Shown here piece by piece: positions 36,928 through 39,976 of a stretch of DNA of 39,976 nt. Source of the DNA: a virus; IMG/VR virus record IMGVR_UViG_3300042879_001376, positions 1-39,976 of that record; one strand, given 5' to 3'. The first letter of the stretch is position 1. Every line of letters starts with the position of its first letter. Below the pieces are notes generated by a model. That model was not told the origin of the DNA and ran no database searches. It saw only the letters and a list, made by a program, of their open reading frames with translations. The translations under genes and the position numbers were made by a program.

Positions 36928-37475
36928 TGACAAGCGCGGAACACATAGCCAAGTTGAGGGCAAGCGTTAAGGCGTTGGATGAGAACCGCCCTTTCGCTGT
37001 TGCCGTGCAGTCCGTTCATGCGTTGCGGGTGCTGCGGATATTTGACAAGGGAATAGACGGGGCAAGCTACACGGGTGGCCCGATGTACATAGCCGATGAC
37101 AAGCTGCGCAAAGGTGGAAACCACACGGGCAAGACGGGCAAGCCTATCAAAACGTCCTACTATAAGTCCTATGCGGACATGAAAAAACAGCAGGGGTTCA
37201 CGGGTGGGCAGGTGAATCTGCGCCTAACTAACGACCTGCAATCTGACTTCGCCAATAGCCCACAGACAAGCGGGACGGGTCGCCCACCAGTCGGCAAGGC
37301 AATCAAAATAAACCCGAACATCTACATCGAGGCATTACGCAGACCGCTCAACCAAAAGAAACTGCGCGGTCACATTGCCCGTTACGGTGACTTTACTCGG
37401 TTCACACAGGAAGAAAGGGATAAATTTACGGTGGTGTTAAATCGCGAATTTAACAAGCTGCTAAAAAGGATATGA
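36927..37475 (+). CDS. Putative neck / tail-completion protein (182 aa)
   Basis: The start at 36927 is set by a one-base overlap with the upstream stop. A basic protein with a Gly-rich middle (TGKTGKPIKTSYYKSYADMK) and a C-terminal IYIEALRRPLNQKKLRGHIA followed by a helix, similar in layout to HK97 gp10-like neck proteins. It is coupled by ATGA to the fusion protein downstream. The family assignment is weak. Confidence 0.5.
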   Translation: MTSAEHIAKLRASVKALDENRPFAVAVQSVHALRVLRIFDKGIDGASYTGGPMYIADDKLRKGGNHTGKTGKPIKTSYYKSYADMKKQQGFTGGQVNLRLTNDLQSDFANSPQTSGTGRPPVGKAIKINPNIYIEALRRPLNQKKLRGHIARYGDFTRFTQEERDKFTVVLNREFNKLLKRI

Positions 37476-39400
37476 TTCAGACCATTATAGACTACCTCAA
37501 TCTTCGCGTTGAGACGTTGGGCCGCATTGCCCATTTGTACGGTATAACCGAAAAGCGCAAAAGGTCGGGGGACGATGCCGCGATACCATACGCCTACGTT
37601 GGTGCTGGGCAGTTTGAACCCGTTGACATTGATAACGGAAACGCTGGGTGGTGGAGGCCGCGTTCGGGGTTCACGATGGAACCCGTTGAGGTTATCGGTC
37701 GGGCGGTAAAACAGCAAAGGGCAAGTTACCCGCTCAGATTCGTGGCCGTGTTGAGGCGTGACCTGTCCGTTGCCGATGACGCTTTCATGCCGTCCCGTTT
37801 GGCTGAGGACATTAGCAACGCCTTTAACTTCGACAACGGGGACTTGCGGAACATTCTCAAGGCTTTGAACGTGGAGGCGAGAACATCGTCCGTTGAGTTT
37901 GACGCTTCGGCTATTTGGGCGACTGAATTTCACACGTCAATATCCGACCTGCATTATGAGTTGGCGATGGTTGCGGTTGACGTGACCATTGAAGTGGTGG
38001 CGAAGTATAGCTGCTGGGAGGGCGAGTGTGCTACTGACCTTGACATTCTTCGCCTGTTCAATTTCTGCGACCCGTCCGTTGTGGCGCGGTTGAGTCCTAC
38101 ACAGGTCGCATGTTTGGAGGCCGCGATATGCCCAACGCCCCCGACACTATGCGAGCAACTTGCGGAAGTAGAACCCGCTGACGTAGTGGCCGATGTGTTT
38201 GACTGTTTGACCGAGGCCGCACAGGATGAACTACTAACAACCGAATGCGAGGACGCAACTATAACGGTCAACGCTCAACCCTTCGGAACAGTTCCAAGCG
38301 GTGACACGTTGGACGTTCCCGTGGTCAACGGTGGCAGCAATCCAGTCGGGGCAGAACAGGGCGGTGAATGGGTAATAGGCAACAGCGAGGTGTTCATTAA
38401 CGCGGTTCAGGTCGCTGACATTGTAGCGGAGGATACTGCGAACCTTGCCGTGGAATTGGACGGTGTTCCTTCGGGAACGTGGAACGCGGGAACGCAGACA
38501 TGGGAGGTGACAAGTGCGCCTTGTCCAGATGGTGCGGTCACGGTCAACTCGGTCGCATTCGGTAACGCCCCAAGCGGGGGCAGTCTCAACGTACCCGTAA
38601 AGAACAGCGCGGGAACATTGCGCGGGTCGAAGGTGGGGGCAGATTGGGTCGTGCCTGACGGGTCTGTTCCTGTCACGAACACAGCCGCTACACCCATCAC
38701 AACTATTGCCGTTCCATCGGGTGACTCCGTTCCGTATGTAATCCCCAACGTCTCATGGACGGACTCGGACGGGTCGGCTGAGTCAACGCCTTACGGTGAT
38801 GCTATTGTATGCACGCCAAATCCTCCCGTGACCTATCCGACCACGGCTGCGTTGATTAAGACAGGTCAGACGGTCAGTTATCAATCGGGTGACGATGGTG
38901 ACTTTGAGGCGGGGAGGGAGACCTCATTCCTTGTGCTTTCCGAAAACAACCCGTTTGGCAATACCAACCGATTCACTGATCTTGTTGGAGGACAAACGTA
39001 TGCAGCAAACATCGTAATCGACTGGTCAACATTTGAGAAGTCAACGGGCAAGGTGCTGATGTGGGAACGGACGCGGCAGGGCATTGTAAACTGGACTACT
39101 GCCGTGACCAACTCAAGGGCGCTGACGTATAACGGCTGGACTAATTGGAGGCTTCCGAATGTAACGGAGGGGTTGTCTCTGTTCAATTACGGGGTATTGT
39201 CCAACCCATTGAATTACTCCCCATTTACTACCAATGCGCTTGACGGATACTACTGGACGGGAACGACCAACCCATCCAACACAGTGACCGCTTTGCTGAT
39301 GGGTATGGCCGTATGGGCGAGCGTGGTTTCCACGAAGACTAATGCGGTGAGGTGGATAGCCGTCCGCACGGGTAACATTTCAGAACTTGTAATCCCCTAA
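37472..39400 (+). CDS. Neck-like protein fused to Ig-like repeats and a DUF1566 C-type lectin domain
   Basis: A 642-residue mosaic. Residues 1-180 look like a head-tail connector (helix, beta strands, LRFVAVLRRDLSVADD). The middle has repeats with the pattern TVNxxxFGxxPSGxxLxVPV at 265-284 and 357-376, and a third VPSGDSVPYVIP at 414-425, like small Ig/fibre modules. The C-terminus (about 500-635) has GKVLMWERTRQGIVNWTTAV and NGWTNWRLPNVTEGLSLFNY, the DUF1566/Lcl C-type-lectin signature (WRLP). A connector joined to a lectin suggests a neck-attached adhesin. No diversity-generating retroelement was found. Confidence 0.7.
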   Translation: MIQTIIDYLNLRVETLGRIAHLYGITEKRKRSGDDAAIPYAYVGAGQFEPVDIDNGNAGWWRPRSGFTMEPVEVIGRAVKQQRASYPLRFVAVLRRDLSVADDAFMPSRLAEDISNAFNFDNGDLRNILKALNVEARTSSVEFDASAIWATEFHTSISDLHYELAMVAVDVTIEVVAKYSCWEGECATDLDILRLFNFCDPSVVARLSPTQVACLEAAICPTPPTLCEQLAEVEPADVVADVFDCLTEAAQDELLTTECEDATITVNAQPFGTVPSGDTLDVPVVNGGSNPVGAEQGGEWVIGNSEVFINAVQVADIVAEDTANLAVELDGVPSGTWNAGTQTWEVTSAPCPDGAVTVNSVAFGNAPSGGSLNVPVKNSAGTLRGSKVGADWVVPDGSVPVTNTAATPITTIAVPSGDSVPYVIPNVSWTDSDGSAESTPYGDAIVCTPNPPVTYPTTAALIKTGQTVSYQSGDDGDFEAGRETSFLVLSENNPFGNTNRFTDLVGGQTYAANIVIDWSTFEKSTGKVLMWERTRQGIVNWTTAVTNSRALTYNGWTNWRLPNVTEGLSLFNYGVLSNPLNYSPFTTNALDGYYWTGTTNPSNTVTALLMGMAVWASVVSTKTNAVRWIAVRTGNISELVIP

Positions 39401-39402
39401 TC

Positions 39403-39645
39403 ATGGCAGTATATCGATTTCCGCAATTCAACGTTGACCTCGTTGATCCAATCATGGAAGTGGTAAAGGCCACCTATCAAATAGGTGGGGAAACTGGAGC
39501 CGTTAGCGTGGTGCTTTCCACAGCCTCGGCACGGCTGTTCGGTGTGACCTTTGAGGGCTTTCCGAATGAGGACGAATGGTCGGATGCCGATGTGATGGCA
39601 TGGGCCGTTTTGGAGTTGGAAAAACACAGAGTTGAAATACCATGA
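39403..39645 (+). CDS. Hypothetical protein (80 aa)
   Basis: A small acidic protein (ends ELEKHRVEIP) coupled to the holin gene by ATGA. Mixed beta start (VYRFPQFNVDLVD) and helical tail. No family is recognised. It may be the last structural gene or part of the lysis cluster. Confidence 0.6.
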   Translation: MAVYRFPQFNVDLVDPIMEVVKATYQIGGETGAVSVVLSTASARLFGVTFEGFPNEDEWSDADVMAWAVLELEKHRVEIP

Positions 39646-39976
39646 GAATGAGTGACTTCGCCCACGGATTAGCCGAGCAGCTTTCGCCTTTGAAGTTCAA
39701 GGCCCCATTGATAGCTGCTGTTTTCATCGCGCCCATTTTGGAGGCGTTCGGAAAGTTCGTGTTTGACGATTGGCAGTTTCTCATTTTCCTTGCCGTGATG
39801 GTTTCGCTTGACACGGTCACAGGCGTTGTGAAAGCGTGGAAGCGTGGCGAAGTATCATCTAACGGGTTCACGGGTGTAATCCTCAAGGTGTTCGTTTACG
39901 GGGTGTTCGTTATCGTTCTGCACGTCCTATCATCGTTCAGTGATAAGGAACTGGTAAGGGCCGCTTTTGATTGGGT
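39642..39976 (+). CDS. Phage holin family protein, N-terminal part
   Basis: Starts MRMSDFAHGLAEQLSPLK (a second ATG at 39648 is also possible), then a hydrophobic helix (LIAAVFIAPILEAF), a second segment (FLIFLAVMVSLDTVTGVV) and KAWKRGEV. It runs off the right end of the window and continues at 3-314. DTVTGVVKAWK is the holin 4 signature. The right-hand copy reads VRAAFDWV where the left reads IRAAFDWV. Confidence 0.8.
   Translation, partial: MRMSDFAHGLAEQLSPLKFKAPLIAAVFIAPILEAFGKFVFDDWQFLIFLAVMVSLDTVTGVVKAWKRGEVSSNGFTGVILKVFVYGVFVIVLHVLSSFSDKELVRAAFDW
39802..39976. repeat. Right copy of terminal overlap
   Basis: Matches 1-175; identical over 39802-39928 (127 bp), then 8 substitutions in 48 bp. 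See the left copy. Confidence 0.9.

Noticed and set aside
37472-39400. Diversity-generating retroelement with the lectin domain as variable protein
   Set aside because: No reverse transcriptase gene and no template repeat of the gene's 3' end were seen anywhere in the window.
1-39976. CRISPR array, insertion sequence or integrase
   Set aside because: No regularly spaced repeats of CRISPR type, no transposase and no recombinase motifs were found.

Overview
The window looks like one complete or nearly complete genome (about 39.8 kb) of a tailed dsDNA phage of Bacteroidota. Positions 1-175 are repeated at 39802-39976, and the holin gene runs off the right end and continues at the left end, so the molecule is circularly permuted or has direct terminal repeats. 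The two overlap copies are identical for exactly 127 bp and then diverge, which suggests strain variation in a metagenomic assembly. All credible genes lie on the + strand. The Bacteroidota assignment rests on repeated TAnnTTTG -7 promoter elements, some with TTG about 19-21 bp upstream; A/C-rich leaders with no Shine-Dalgarno site; and gene families common in that phylum (DUF3127, VirE-N/BT4734-type primase-helicase). No integrase or recognisable lysogeny repressor is present, so a virulent lifestyle is likely. A long tape measure and no sheath gene suggest a siphovirus.

Layout. 39642-end plus 1-3378: lysis and accessory region, with a holin-4-like protein, a calcineurin-like phosphoesterase, small proteins including a 38-residue basic one, an M15 peptidase endolysin, a 36-residue membrane peptide, and two coiled-coil membrane proteins nested out of frame (spanin-like). 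3382-8062: early operons with an ERF annealing protein, a Gp157-family protein, an SSB-like DUF3127 protein and many small unknown genes. Two copies of a conserved hairpin element precede two of these unknown genes. 8098-12427: replication, with a structured leader, a VirE-like primase-helicase, an origin-like intergenic region (AT-rich stretch, 24-bp palindrome, helically phased repeats), a DEAH helicase with a zinc ribbon, and a VRR-NUC nuclease. 12479-15017: small accessory and regulatory genes (YopX-like, a DnaA domain-IV-only protein, HTH proteins). 15062-27381: a structural protein, a glycosyltransferase, both terminase subunits, tail chaperones with a probable -1 frameshift at nine Ts, tape measure, tail-tip proteins and a minor head protein. 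27416-31226: a sugar cassette with two GT-A-like transferases, two methyltransferases and GDP-mannose 4,6-dehydratase. 31227-31650: a 424-bp gap with no supported gene that folds on paper into two three-way junctions, with a promoter at each end. 31651-39645: a 14-codon leader, portal, scaffold, major capsid protein, neck proteins, and a neck-like/Ig-like/C-type-lectin (DUF1566) fusion.

Working together: the early genes supply recombination and replication around the 10.5-kb origin candidate, small HTH and DnaA-IV proteins probably time expression, and the late operons build a capsid and long tail. The sugar cassette sits inside the virion operons and may decorate virion or host-surface glycans. 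Most genes are translationally coupled through ATGA overlaps. The most novel candidates are the structured RNA at 31.2-31.6 kb, the structured leader before the primase, the origin-like repeat array, the paired hairpin elements, and the apparently leaderless promoters.
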